Assembly (NCBI GenBank): GCA_004194705.1
Contig: SADC01000385.1
Coordinates: 62,001-126,000, forward strand
Direction of reading: 5' to 3'
From: Ditylenchus dipsaci
Taxonomy: Eukaryota; Nematoda; Chromadorea; Rhabditida; Anguinidae
DNA length: 64,000 nt
Shown in pieces: positions 48,381-59,480 of the stretch. The notes under the pieces are model-generated. The model was not told the DNA's origin and did not search any database. It saw only the letters and a program-made list of their open reading frames with translations. Within the stretch, counting starts at the first letter, position 1, and each line of letters opens with the position of its first letter. The position numbers and the translations under genes are program-made.

Positions 48381-51300
48381 TTACTTTTTTCCATACATCC
48401 CACCATTGACAGGCATGGCTCGAATGCTGATCCTGTCCAAGAACATGGGCTCGTGTTCTGCACTAATGTCGCTCACCATATTGTTTGCCCGTTTGCCGTA
48501 GACGCCTCCAGAGAAGGGTAGGCTGGCCCGTTTGCCGTAGACTCCACCGGAGAAAGGTAGATTAGCTCGTTTGCCATAAACTCCTCCAGAATATGGCAGA
48601 TTGGCTCTTTTGCCATAGACACCACCTGAGTATGGCAGATTGGCCCTCTTACCATAGACACCGCCAGAGAAAGGTAAGGAGCCTCTTTTGCCGTAGATTC
48701 CACCTGCAATTTTTTAGAACGTTGGTTTGTGCTGGTCATCTGTTTTTTGATAAAGGCTTGAAATTAGAAGATTCCGTCGGAATCTACAGCACAAAAATTA
48801 TTCTAGACTAAAATAGCGTCCCTTCAATTCTCCGATACATAATGCTTAATATGATTGGTGGGGGACAGTTCTCTGCACTCCTTTGAGTTTTTCGAGCTTC
48901 TCAAAAAAGTACAGTGCGAGACCGAAGAGAATTATTCCTCTTACAAGAACTCTTCTAGCCGTTTCACAGCACAAAAGTTTTAAGAGCGATTTTTTTGTAA
49001 AACTGAACCTAAAGTTGCCGATAGTTTTTTTTTGGGTATGCCAGATTTTTACACTAATACCCTATATGCGATACCCTCAACACGATGGCACGCATCGATT
49101 TTCCGATTTTCTCACTCAGTTTTGAAATAATGGCCTTCAAAGTCAAGCACTCGGAAATTTGACATTCATGCAAACTTCTGATTATTTAGTGATTATCCAT
49201 GATGTTTGTCGGACGTGTGATATAGCATTTAAAATCCCAGATTATGGGCTTTCTAACGAGGTATAATACGCGCCGATCATGATTACAAGATTCGCAAAAA
49301 CAATGGTAATTATGAAAAATAGGCCTTTTCAGAACTCGACTTTTCTCATAAAAATCTGTTTTTCTCAAAAATTTTCTCGAACGGACCAAACTAGTGTTTT
49401 AAAGTAATCTGCAACCAGGCTTTTGAGTGTTTAGCAACGTTCAAAAGTATATACGAAAAGGCATCTTGACCTGAAACTTCGATTTCGCTAGATAAATCTG
49501 AAATTCTGACACCTGATTCGTGTTCAGTATGATCGATTTACTTGAGAAACTGTCCTTTGATTATCACAATCACTGTCGAATTTCAAATCCGGTCAAGACA
49601 AAAGTCATTAAAATTTGAAAATTTCTAATTTAAATAATTTTTGGACTCGAGCGGAATTTGAAATTTGACAGTGATTGTGATAATCAAAGGACAGTTTCTC
49701 AAGTAAATCGATCATACTGAACACGAATCAAGTGTCAGAATTTCAGATTTATCTAGCGAAATCGAAGTTTCAGGTCAAGATGCCTTTTCGTATATACTTT
49801 TGAATGTTTGCTAAACACTCAAAAAGCCTGGTTTTAGATTACTTTAAAGCACTATCTGGTGCAGTTTTTATTACTCTGTCGAATAGTTTTAACCATTAAC
49901 TAAAAAAACGGCGTTTTAACACTTTTTGAAAAAAAACACAACGGTTTCTGTGAGCCAAAAAATTTTCATATGATTGCCATAGATAACTCCACGATATGTC
50001 ATTTGAAAGCTCGCAATCTGCACTTTCTTTTGCACATGAAATATAATAAATATATTAAAAAGTGGCATGTTTTACCTCTTTGAAGTGACATAGGCGAAAA
50101 TCGTGACATTGATGGTTCACGAAGGCCGCTGATCACCATAGAGTTACTTTTTTCAAGTTTTTTTTCACCATCGTGCTGAGCGTGAAATTCTGCACAAGGA
50201 CATACCCTCAGAACGTACAGCGGTTCCCGTGTTAAAGTTTTTTTACCTCGAGAAGAATTTGAAATATGACAGTCGACGTTCACGTTCAAGAGCAGTTTCA
50301 CATTTTAATCGGGCACGCCGATTACGAATCCAGTGTCAAAATTTTAGGTTCGCTATGTAGAAAAAAAGTTTTACGTCAAAGGCTAAAAAGAGTGGCTTGA
50401 GTATAGAATCCCCCCCCCACGAGGAGTGATCAGATCGAGGAGATAACATCATATTCGTGTTTCTCGACCCCGATTTCATGAGAAAGCCGGCTATTTTTTA
50501 AAATTCTGAAAAAAAAAATTCGATTCACATAGGGTATCATGGTTTTTTAGTCAAAATTTGAAAAATTTGAATTGGCGCCTTTTGAATTTAAAAAAGATTA
50601 AGGACTGTATTGGGGGGGAAGGGAATAAAAAGGAGCCACTTTTATGGCAGAACGCTAGAAATTTAAATATCTGTATTCTTCGACTGCCTCACCATGTTTT
50701 TCAACTGAGCCGTGGCAAAAAGAGACTCCAAAAGAGATTCTTTGAAAATTACTAATCATAGAGGGCCACTAACAAGAAGATGTTGAACATAGTTTTGAAT
50801 ACTGGGCCTACCGCATAAATAAACTCTAGTATGCATGCTTTTTTATGCATCCAGAGTCACTTTCGAGTGATTTGCGTCTAAGGTATGTGGGTGTGTGCAT
50901 CTCAACTCCAAGCCCCCAACCCCAAGCCCCCTTCGGGGGGGGGGCAAAGGGCTTGGTGGGTTAGAGATGCGCGCACTCACTTACCTTAGACATAATTCCG
51001 AGAAATACTCTTGACCATAAAATGCATATAGAGTCTCTTTTTGCCACGGCCCAGAAGAAAAACATGGTGAGGCAGTCGAAGAATACAGATATTTAAATTT
51101 ATAATGTTCTGCCATAAAAGTGGCTCCTTTTTGATTCCTTCCCCTCCCAATACAGCTCTTAATCTTTTTTAAATTCAAAAGGCGCCAATTCAAATTTTTC
51201 AAATGTTGACTGAAAAACCATGATACCCCTCTGTGAATCGAAAATTTTTTTTCAGAATTTAAAAAACAGCCGGCATTCTCATGAAATCGGGTCGAGAAAC

Positions 51301-54225
51301 ACGAATATGATGTTATCGTTTCGATCTGATCACTCCTCGTGGGGGGATTATATACTCCAACCAAAAAAGTTAGGACGACTAGCAAACTTCAAAGGCCATT
51401 TCGGCATCCTACCCTACCCCACTCACAAAAAATTTATATAGGTTTTAAAGCTGGTAAATAGGGCTTTCTGATAGCATGAAATTCAGTTTAATCCGAAGGA
51501 CAAAAATTTTGAGAAAAATGGATTTTTATGAGAAAAGTCGAGTACTGAAAAAGCCTATTTTTCATAATTACCGCTGTTGTTCCAAATCTTGCAATCATGA
51601 TTGGCACGTGTTATACATTGTTAGAAAGCCCATCATCTGGGCTTTCAAATGCTATATCAAACTCCAGACAAACATCGTGGAAATTTCCCTAAATAATCAA
51701 ATATTTGCATGGATGTAAGATTTCGAGTGTTCAAGTTCGGAGGGCAATATCTCAAAACTGAGTTAAAAATCGGAAAATCGATGCGTGCCATCGTGTTCGG
51801 CGTATTGTGAATAAGGTGTATATGCAATAACCTGGAATATCGAAATTCGCTATCGGACTTTTGGTACGAGTCCAGGTCCAAAATTAGAAAAAATCGCTCT
51901 TAAAGGATAAATTATGGCGCCAAAATTAATTTTTGAAAATTTTCAAACTTCTTTCAAACCCCAGCATCGAACAAGCCAAACTGAAAAAAAAAAACATTTT
52001 GAGAGATTTTTGATAATTTCGGAAAGTTCTTAACACGCAAAATCTGAAGTAATTTCTAATGGGTGTCCGTCCACCACCTTATTTATAAAATTGAGTTATG
52101 AGTACAGGGCTCTCAAGCACGCTGATTTTACAGCATTTTGACCCGAAAATGCTGATTTTTCACTTTTGAACGCAGCAGCATTTCTGAATTTCGAATTGGT
52201 GGAACACTTTTTACTCCGAAAATATTCAACAATTATTTTTCGAGCTCTATTTTGTTTTACATTTATTTATTTTTTCCAAAATTGTGAACCATTGATTAGT
52301 TGAACAGAAAGTTGCATAATATTGCCAGATCGGACGAGTTAGCCGTCTTTCATTGCACTTAACGTACTGATATCAGTTAAAGAGTTTTTTCAAAAAATAC
52401 ACGATACAGTCAAACCTCGATAAGCCGGCACCCCTAGGGACCGCCCTTAGGGTGCCTGTTTATCGAGGTGCCGGTTTATCGGGGTGTCGTTTTCCTTAAA
52501 GTGTCGAGTACCTGCACAAATCAAGTGTCGACAGGGTGCCGGTCTATCAAAGAACAAAAGAGAGAAAAAAATCGGCTATATATCTCTGGAAATGATCATG
52601 GAGGAAATGATGAATGACTTTCGACGATGCGTCCAATTGTGCATTGAAAAAAAACCGTAAAAGTGTTTCAACAAAAGAAGATCATTGTTGCCGACATATT
52701 GAATTCGTTGAATAAATTTGTTGATTTCAATGGCATAATTAAGAAAGTGATATCTCTAGGCAAATCTAGCCAATCCTTTCTTCGAAAAATATCCTAGACT
52801 CTGAGCTTTCGAAAAAATAGTCGATCATGAAGTGCCGGTTTATCAACGGTGCCGGTTTATCGAGGTTCAACTGTACTTTAATTTTAATTCACTTTTTGAG
52901 AAATTTGGAACAATTCTTGACCCGAAGTGTTGATTTCGTACGGTTTGGACTTAGAAGGGCTGTATGAATAAGGAGTATTTACCTGAGAATGGTGCTGATG
53001 CGGCCCTTTTTGTGTGGACTTGTTCTCCAGAAGAAGTCAAAGCAGTCAAAAGTTGTTTCTGGTCTTCTAATATTTGCCTAAGATATTCGTCTGCAAGCAA
53101 CAGGTAGTTGACAGCATTTAGCTGAAGTTGTGCGGCAGATGAGGACGAGTGGACGGGTAAAATGGCACTTTCTTGTTTCATATCACCGCCGTTTTCTAAA
53201 TTTGGTTAGATATATACTCCATTCAGAACTTGACTACCGTATATTTCTATTAGTCACCTTCCCAACAGTGAGAAGATATACTCAAAAAATATTTTGTTCA
53301 CTTTCCCACAATAATTTTTTGACCATTCGTGCTTGCATACTTATGGAATGCCTGATTTCGCTTGCTAAACTCGTTTTTCTTTCAATTTTTTGACTTTTCT
53401 ATAGCACTGTAGAGTCCCTTTATAGACCCCCTCAAGTTCGTCACCGACTAAGGGACGACCATTTTTACCCATTTTTGGAAACTTTAGCCAAAGATCCCGA
53501 TTTCACCAGTTGTTTCTAAAAATTAAAACTGTTTTGCCAGTGAAAGGTGTGTTTCACATAATAATTTCGGACTGTTATAATATTTCCTTGGCTTCCTCGT
53601 CGATTTGATAGAAACCTTCAATATTTATTGCATGATGCTTTTCGAAAGATCATTGGCTTCTTTCATTTTGTGGTGCGCTATCTTCTTGCTCTTTTGATTA
53701 CTACTTCTTGTAAGCTTTAGACATATTCTAAAACACCGTAAACCAGGGTCGTTTCTGTCTTTTTTTTAAAATATTTGTACTATTTTTGAGACCCGAATCT
53801 TTTTTATAATGAAATTTTTAGCCAAAATACTTTATTTTGATTCAAAATGGCAATAAGCACTGGATAAAATGACTTTTTTGGTCAAAATGTCCCTTTTTAG
53901 CCAAAAGGCAGAAGATTTTTTATTAGAGGGGGGAGCGGCCTTATATTCGAGGTTTTACGGTAGCTACAATTTGTCTCATTGCGGGAAAAGAAAATTTTAC
54001 ATTTTATACGGTATGGTTCAACTAATGAAAAATTTGGGAAATTGTTTCAAGATGGGCATGAAATCCTGATTTCAAATGTGTTTTCTACGATTTATTGATT
54101 TTACCAATGTAAAGAAAAAATGTTATACCTTTGCAGAAAACTAGGGAGCTGAGAAGGACACAGCAGGCTAACAACCTCACTATCTCTAAATCCAAGCCAC
54201 AAAAGGCCAGGCAATTTTTGTACAT
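48381..54225 (-). CDS. nlp-10-like: NLP-10-like neuropeptide precursor (three exons, complete, 210 aa)
   Basis: Exons 54225-54129, 53195-52983 and 48703-48381 join in frame (phases 1 and 1) with canonical GT-AG introns to give 210 residues. Exon 1 is a signal peptide: MYKNCLAFC ... EIVRLLACCVLLSSLVFCK. Exon 2 is a spacer with a helical part (LLLADEYLRQILEDQKQLLT) ending in a KR site and the start of the first peptide. The junction encodes AASAPFSG/GIYGKR. Exon 3 gives GSLPFSGGVYGKR, ANLPYSGGVYGKR twice, ANLPFSGGVYGKR, ASLPFSGGVYGKR, a non-peptide spacer, then AMPVNGGMYGKK-stop. Each copy ends Gly plus a dibasic site, predicting seven C-terminally amidated peptides. C. elegans NLP-10 peptides share PF(S/N)GGMY-amide. 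AATAAA lies about 75 bp after the stop. Expected in secretory vesicles of neurons. The 4.3-kb second intron is filled with palindromic elements. Confidence 0.88.
48950..51910. repeat. 2.9-kb palindromic element with two nested palindromes
   Basis: TAAGAGCGATTTTTTTG, CACGATGGCACGCATCGATT and ATTATGAAAAATAGGCC on the left recur inverted on the right (51900, 51785, 51560). Inside are a palindrome at about 49390-49861 (TCTTGACCTGAAACTTCG and complement) and the element at 50407-51358. It lies in the second intron of the neuropeptide gene. Confidence 0.75.
50407..51358. repeat. full copy of the GC-core palindromic element
   Basis: Arms of about 430 bp (GAGGAGTGATCAGATCGAG ... CTCGATCTGATCACTCC-type ends, ATTTGAATTGGCGCC inner) flank the core hairpin at 50877-50993. 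Half-copies occur at 17249-17525 and 61380-61680, the latter with just one arm. Confidence 0.8.
52407..52873. mobile_element. pogo-type MITE
   Basis: CAGTCAAACCTCGATAAGCC ... GGTTTATCGAGGTTCAACTG with TA at both ends. Only the terminal ~80 bp are inverted (GGTGCCGGTTTATCG units); the middle is single-copy. It lies in the second intron of the neuropeptide gene. Confidence 0.8.
53200..54125. other. first intron of the neuropeptide gene
   Basis: No separate gene is seen. TTTATAGACCCCCTC near 53420 and GAGGTTTTACGG near 53950 are degenerate ends of a pogo-type repeat. Confidence 0.5.
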
Positions 54226-54993
54226 CTGGAGATTTATATGTGTGCAGCAACAATATTAGAACAAAACTAGTAAAAGAAAATAGCAGTCAAAGAGCTGTGC
54301 ACAATAAAGATTTACCTGCAACTAATGATGTAATATTTTAATCTAACCTCAATCAAACACGTGAGGAAAAGTTGAGAAAAGTGAGAAAAAAATCAGGGGG
54401 TCTTCAATTTTAATTTTCACGATTATTTTAATTTTTCAATATTTTGATCTCAAAATCGTAATCCATGTTGTTTTCGGACTATTCTAACGAAAAGTTAGAA
54501 CAAAAAAATTTAAAAGTCGAGATACGAAAATGTTACACTCGACTCTCTACATAGCATCCTGGTCAAGACTGAGCCCACGCAGACGCAATGAACGGTGGAT
54601 GCAATAAGGAGGGTTGCTATATAGACAGTGAAGTTTAGTAAGCTAGGCGAAAAGAAACTTGAGTGAATCACTTTTTTGCGTTTTGAGTTCACTGACATAA
54701 ATCAGGAACAGAATATGCGTTTAAACATTTAATTATAAACCGCAAAATGCATGCTGTATTATCTCAATTCGCTGGGCAGTCACTAATAAACGGAGCTTTA
54801 CAGAAAATATCACTTGTAGTAAGACTTTTTTTTACAAAAATCTAAGCTTCGAACGGCAGTGTCTCATCATCGATGGCACTTTCGATATAATTTTATTTTG
54901 ATCATCCAAGAGACTAAGTCGTGTTCATCGCCAGCTGCTGAGTAACTCAAGTATATTCATCCCAATTGATCCTGCATATTTGAAGCAAGCCAT
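54226..54993. promoter_or_regulatory. region upstream of the neuropeptide start; promoter not pinpointed
   Basis: This unique sequence precedes the ATG on the minus strand. ATATAGCAACC-type TA-rich strings near 54620 could be core promoter, but no element is certain. A minus frame with a hydrophobic stretch (LLNFTVYIATLLIASTV, about 54620-54560) is open but unsupported. Confidence 0.2.
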
Positions 54994-55213
54994 TTAGTCT
55001 TCTCCAGAGTCATCCACCGAAATTGTGGGGAGCGAGTTGAAAATGACAAAATATATAGCATCATTGTAATTGGGAAGACAGTCTACACCTCCTTGATTTG
55101 TAAGCTTAAATAATTCAAATAATTCAAGATAACTAACTTTTTATTCACCATCTTTCGAGCTTGTTCTTCCACCGCACTTCCTTTTTCTTGATTAGATTCT
55201 TCTATAATATCGC
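54994..55213 (-). CDS. 3' end of an unrecognised gene (two exons)
   Basis: Exon 55213-55149 (after TTCAG) reads DIIEESNQEKGSAVEEQARKM. After a ~57-bp intron, exon 55091-54994 reads GVDCLPNYNDAIYFVIFNSL then PTISVDDSGED-stop. Both frames end or start at clear GT/AG signals, but the join is one base out of phase unless the second exon gains a G. No family is recognised. Upstream exons were not found; 55220-57300 shows no confident coding region. Confidence 0.4.
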
Positions 55214-57342
55214 CTGAATAAAAAATGAAATTAAATAACAACAAAAAAGCAGACAATGAATGTTGCAGGCTACATTATTGCATCATTTCATGTAGGCATT
55301 CACGCTCTATTTGAAAGTCTGTTATTATGTTCGGTCATTATATGTCGATTATATTGCTTGGCACTTCTCGAAAACATCCTGGGTCATACTTTAACAGAGA
55401 GTGGGTGTTAAATTCACGCTCTGTCTTTTTTCAACTGCCATTTTTGGTTGAAGAGAGACAAAAATGCTTTAGGCACGTGAAATTTGTAAATGATATACAT
55501 ATATATTCGCTATTTTTTACAGATAAAAGGGACATTATGTAACTATTAATTCTTTTTTACCGGAACGAGCTAAATTAGGAAAAACCTTCTGCAAAGACTA
55601 CATGAAAAAGATAGCCTAATTTGGCGCCAGCGATTCTGAAATGACAGGCGTATATACCGTTTTTTTCGTTATAATTAAAGCAATCTCTCTAATAAACCCA
55701 CGCCTTCATTGAATCTCACGGGAAAGTCAATATTTTCCAAAACTGTTAAATGTGTTTCCATATTGTTTTTTAGCTTGTAAGATTTTGGGTTTTCACCCAA
55801 AAATCTCCAGATTGACGTAAAATCTTTCCGATGTTCGGATGGTTGAAAAATAAACCCATCGGTGGTTTATAAACATGGCGACACGTCAAGATTTCTATTT
55901 TCGAAAATGGCCTGAAATCAAAAATTTCAAAAAGAAAAATAGACAATTCTTAAAAAGAATTTGAAAATGAATAAAAAAAAATTTTTGCGGTTGTTTCTCT
56001 TTTGATTTACGATTTGAAGATCTCTAAGTTTGGATATTATTCTAGTTCCAACGCATCCTGGCGTGTGACGTTTGGTCGGAAAAGTGTCAAATGTTTTTTA
56101 TAAAGCGTGTTTGCTAGGAAAACCAAAGAATATTTAGGCTCAAGCAAAAAACACTACAACTTCTAATAGAACATCACAGAATAAGTTTTACAAAAGAAAG
56201 TGCTCTTTTATAAGGCCTTCAGCAATACTGCAAACACTAAAAATTTGTTGACAGGATATCCTGCCCCTTTGACTTAACTTCCTGAATCGCCCACTCCTCT
56301 TTTGGTTTTTGTTTTTATCTCCTCCAAAAGCAATAACCAAAAATTATTATTATTTTGCTAACACTATTTATAGGAAGTTTTTTTGTTCTAGAAACACTGG
56401 GCTCAATTAAGCAGCAAATTTAATAGTGCAAACCATGGTTTTCCAATAGCAAACATGGCTAAGCTAAAAAAAGGTAAAAGAACAGCTGCGGAACCGAGAA
56501 TTACCGGATGTAGCAAAAGTACTAAGGGATTATAGGCATATAATGAAATATTTTTGGAACATAAATTATTTTTGAGATAAAGTAACTACATTCGACGCTT
56601 GATTTGAAATTCTTTGGAACAAAAATGCTTTGCTACTTTAAAAAAATTGCCTCGTCGATAACTGTACCTTAATAACTGTAGAATTTCCCTTATAGTGCAT
56701 AAGAAATTTTACAATTAACGATGGAGCAAAATCTGGAGGCGCTTGGAATTGGAACCAAATTGGCGCCCAAATTGGAAAACATGCCATGGCGGCCATACGG
56801 CTAGCTAAAACCCATTTTTGGAAAATAGACATAAAGTGTAGTCTGACCTCAGTACAAACTTGAATGAAAAAATTATGCAACAGTCAAAATAACTTCCCTT
56901 TATAAAAGGCCCCAAAATAAACGTTTTCCTTGTCAAATGATGCAACAAGTTGAATGAAAACATATCCGAATTTGCCAGACCAGTTCACCTCGCTGGCTAA
57001 AGTGCATCAACAACTGCAGAAACTAAGTGCGGCTGTTGTCTAGAAGACGCAGCCTTATCAGCTGGCTTCAATCAGACTTTTGCCCAAACATTTTCAATTA
57101 AGGAAATGACCTCTCAAAATGGGTTAGTGTCTTAATTCATGCTCCATAATTAGAAACGGTGTATTTATAGAGCTGCGTCACAAGCATCCAGAAAAGACTG
57201 CACTTTAAGAAATTATGGCTTAAGTGACCATTGCCGTTAATAAAAATAAAAATCGCTGAAATTAGATTTCGAGGTGGAAAGTACTCTATCGTCTTGCAAT
57301 TAAAGAAGATGATTCGACCTCGGTCGGTATTCCGGTACGATA

Positions 57343-57612
57343 GTGCCAAAAATTTTAGTATACGGTGGTATGCCTCAAATTTTTGAGGAAAGTAAAAATG
57401 ATCACCGCCTAACAGAAAATAGGAAAAATACAGTAAGTGATGAAACTCTACAGAGAAATCTCGATAAACCAAAGAACACAAAGATCTCTGGTAAAACTTC
57501 GTGCAGCGAACTGAATTTAGAAAAAGGCAGTGCTGACATAAATAGTCGCCACAAAAATTATTTTGTTAGAGAGAAAAAGATAATGATGAAGCCGGTAATA
57601 GGATTCCTAAAA
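57343..57612 (+). CDS. possible hydrophilic exon
   Basis: Open frame rich in Lys, Asn, Glu and Ser (MPQIFEESKNDHRLTENRKN, LQRNLDKPKNTKISGKTSCS). It may belong to the same plus-strand gene as 57922-58360, about 300 bp downstream, but splice sites are not convincing. Confidence 0.3.
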
Positions 57613-57921
57613 TAGGATTGAGCCTATTTTAGAAGTCAGTCCAATTATGCTTATCCTTGCTTCAAGACACCCTTTTAGCATTACTTAGTCTTTTTCCTAG
57701 ATTAGCAAGAATGTTGTGGATGTTTCAGATAACCACAAAATATATACGGCAGTAGCGTCGCAAATTTTCTAAAATAGTTTTTATAGTGCTTTGGAATCGT
57801 GGTGAAATTTATATTTTATTGTTAATATCATCCCAATAAATAAGAAAAAGCTAGGAGGAACACTTATTGAATACGCCACCCCTGGGTAATATTAAAATAC
57901 TCATATGGTTTTCACTTTTAG

Positions 57922-58360
57922 ATTGCCCTAAATGAAAACTTGTGCCAAGGTCCATTGACCAGCAGTACTTTAACAAAAATTACAGAAGTATTGTGCAATC
58001 GGAAAATTAAGCTTTCTCAGCAGGTTATAGGTCAACATTTTAGCGATCAAAAAATATTAGGTCGTGTCAAAGTTCGCACCGTGTTTTTCAAAAACATATT
58101 TGTGGCATTGCGTTTTTACCATAGATTTTTCATCAATTTTCAAAAGTTTACCATGTAGTTAAGATTCTCAGCTACAAAATGAGTGGTGAACTTTTGAAAA
58201 ATTGATGAAAAATCTATGGTAAACGCAATGCCACAAATATTGCTTTTGAAAAAACGGTGCGAACTTTTGACACGACCTAATATCATGTGAAAGCGTTTGT
58301 GGCCCTTCATCTGCAATCTACAAGATTTCACTGAAACTTATCATTGAATCGAATAATTAG
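57922..58360 (+). CDS. unrecognised exon interrupted by a MITE
   Basis: After TTTTAG the frame reads IALNENLCQGPLTSSTLTKI then VLCNRKIKLSQQVIGQHFSD and runs into a palindromic MITE at 58060. The same frame resumes immediately after the MITE (one TA copy retained) as SCESVCGPSSAIYKISLKLI and stops at 58358-58360. The gene is either broken by the insertion or splices around it. An overlapping frame from about 58341 to 58607 (AKKPNLLAIDASPPLRRRLV, RLSSFIDVVVLREEKKQAMS) also looks protein-like and may be the next exon in another phase. Confidence 0.4.
58060..58277. mobile_element. palindromic MITE, TA target duplication
   Basis: GGTCGTGTCAAAGTTCGCAC and GTGCGAACTTTTGACACGACC are complementary and TA flanks both sides (58058-58059 and 58278-58279). 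Arms of about 100 bp share CTATGGTAAA / TTTACCATAG and CCACAAATAT. Non-coding. Confidence 0.85.
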
Positions 58361-58917
58361 TCAAACACATGAACAGAGAAATATTAAAAAATCGCGCAAA
58401 CTAATTTTTTACGGAAAAACTATCTTTGTTGCGAAAAAGCCGAATTTGCTGGCAATTGACGCTTCACCACCACTCAGACGGCGCCTCGTCTTTGAAAACT
58501 TTTTTAGGCTGTCTAGTTTCATTGACGTTGTTGTCCTTCGTGAAGAAAAAAAGCAGGCGATGTCAATGATGCTTCTGCAGATAACTGAAAGTAATAAAAA
58601 TCTTTAAGCAACCAAATCAAAGTAAAGTTTTGCATTGTCCGCTGCAAATGAGACCATCTCCATGATATCTAGGACGAAACTCGAACAGCAGTCAAAAATA
58701 GTTTAAAACAAGAACACCGTTTTTGAATGTGTTGCGTTTTTCTCAGAATTTCACGTTGAGCAATATCGAAAAAATTGAAAAATGTGCTATTTGAATGTTG
58801 GCTGTTTTTCTGAACCAGCCAAGTTCTCATTTCTCCTTATGCAACTTTAAAGAGCAAACCCGAACTCCTGACACTAAATTTTTGTTCAGCATGGTTTTGA
58901 TATTTTTATCTGTTGTT

Positions 58918-59480
58918 TAAAGGACCATGGTTTTTGCGCGCAGCGACTGTCCCCGCCGATTCAAATTTTTTTCCTAATCATTGAACTTCTGTACTGACTT
59001 TTCAACTTGGTTTCTAACAAAACTATACCTAAAATTAAATTCTACGCCTTATTTTGATAGAAACCAAGTTAAAAAATCCGAACACAAGTTCAATGATTAG
59101 GAAAAAAATTTGAATTGGCGGAGGACAGTCGCTGCGCGCAGAAACCATGGTCCTTTAAAGGACCATTGCTGTCTACAACAACCAGAATTTTGTAATTCGA
59201 ATTGACGGGTACAGCTTTTTACACCGAAAATGCACGAAATTTTAAAAAGTGATTTTTTAATAGCAATTTTTATTCAAAAAAGAAATTTCGTTCATTCTTG
59301 CAAAAAAAGCTGTCCCCCGCTTATTCAAATTGCAAAATTCTCATTGTCGTAGACGGAAATGGTCTTAAAGTTTAAAAATCACTGTCAAATTTTCGATTCC
59401 CACCAAGACAAAAAAACTTTGGAACTTTTGAAGTTTTCATTTTTGTTATCTCGATGGGAATTCGAAATTTGACAGTGAGT
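58918..59480. repeat. palindromic repeats in tandem
   Basis: 58918-59160 has AAAGGACCATGGTTT ... AAACCATGGTCCTTT with CGCGCAGCGACTGTCC inside, related to 7146-7319. 59160-59370 is a second palindrome beginning AAAGGACCATTGCTGTC. 59380-59480 is a short third one (CACTGTCAAATTTCGA / CGAAATTTGACAGTG). Confidence 0.7.

Noticed and set aside
48473..48739. 88-residue minus frame with repeated STAKEAPYL-type phrases
   Set aside because: Out-of-frame shadow of the neuropeptide repeats; the frame giving GKR sites joins upstream exons and a signal peptide.
57137..57481. 114-residue minus frame rich in Phe and Tyr
   Set aside because: Composition is that of translated antisense AT-rich DNA; the plus strand gives a more plausible hydrophilic frame.
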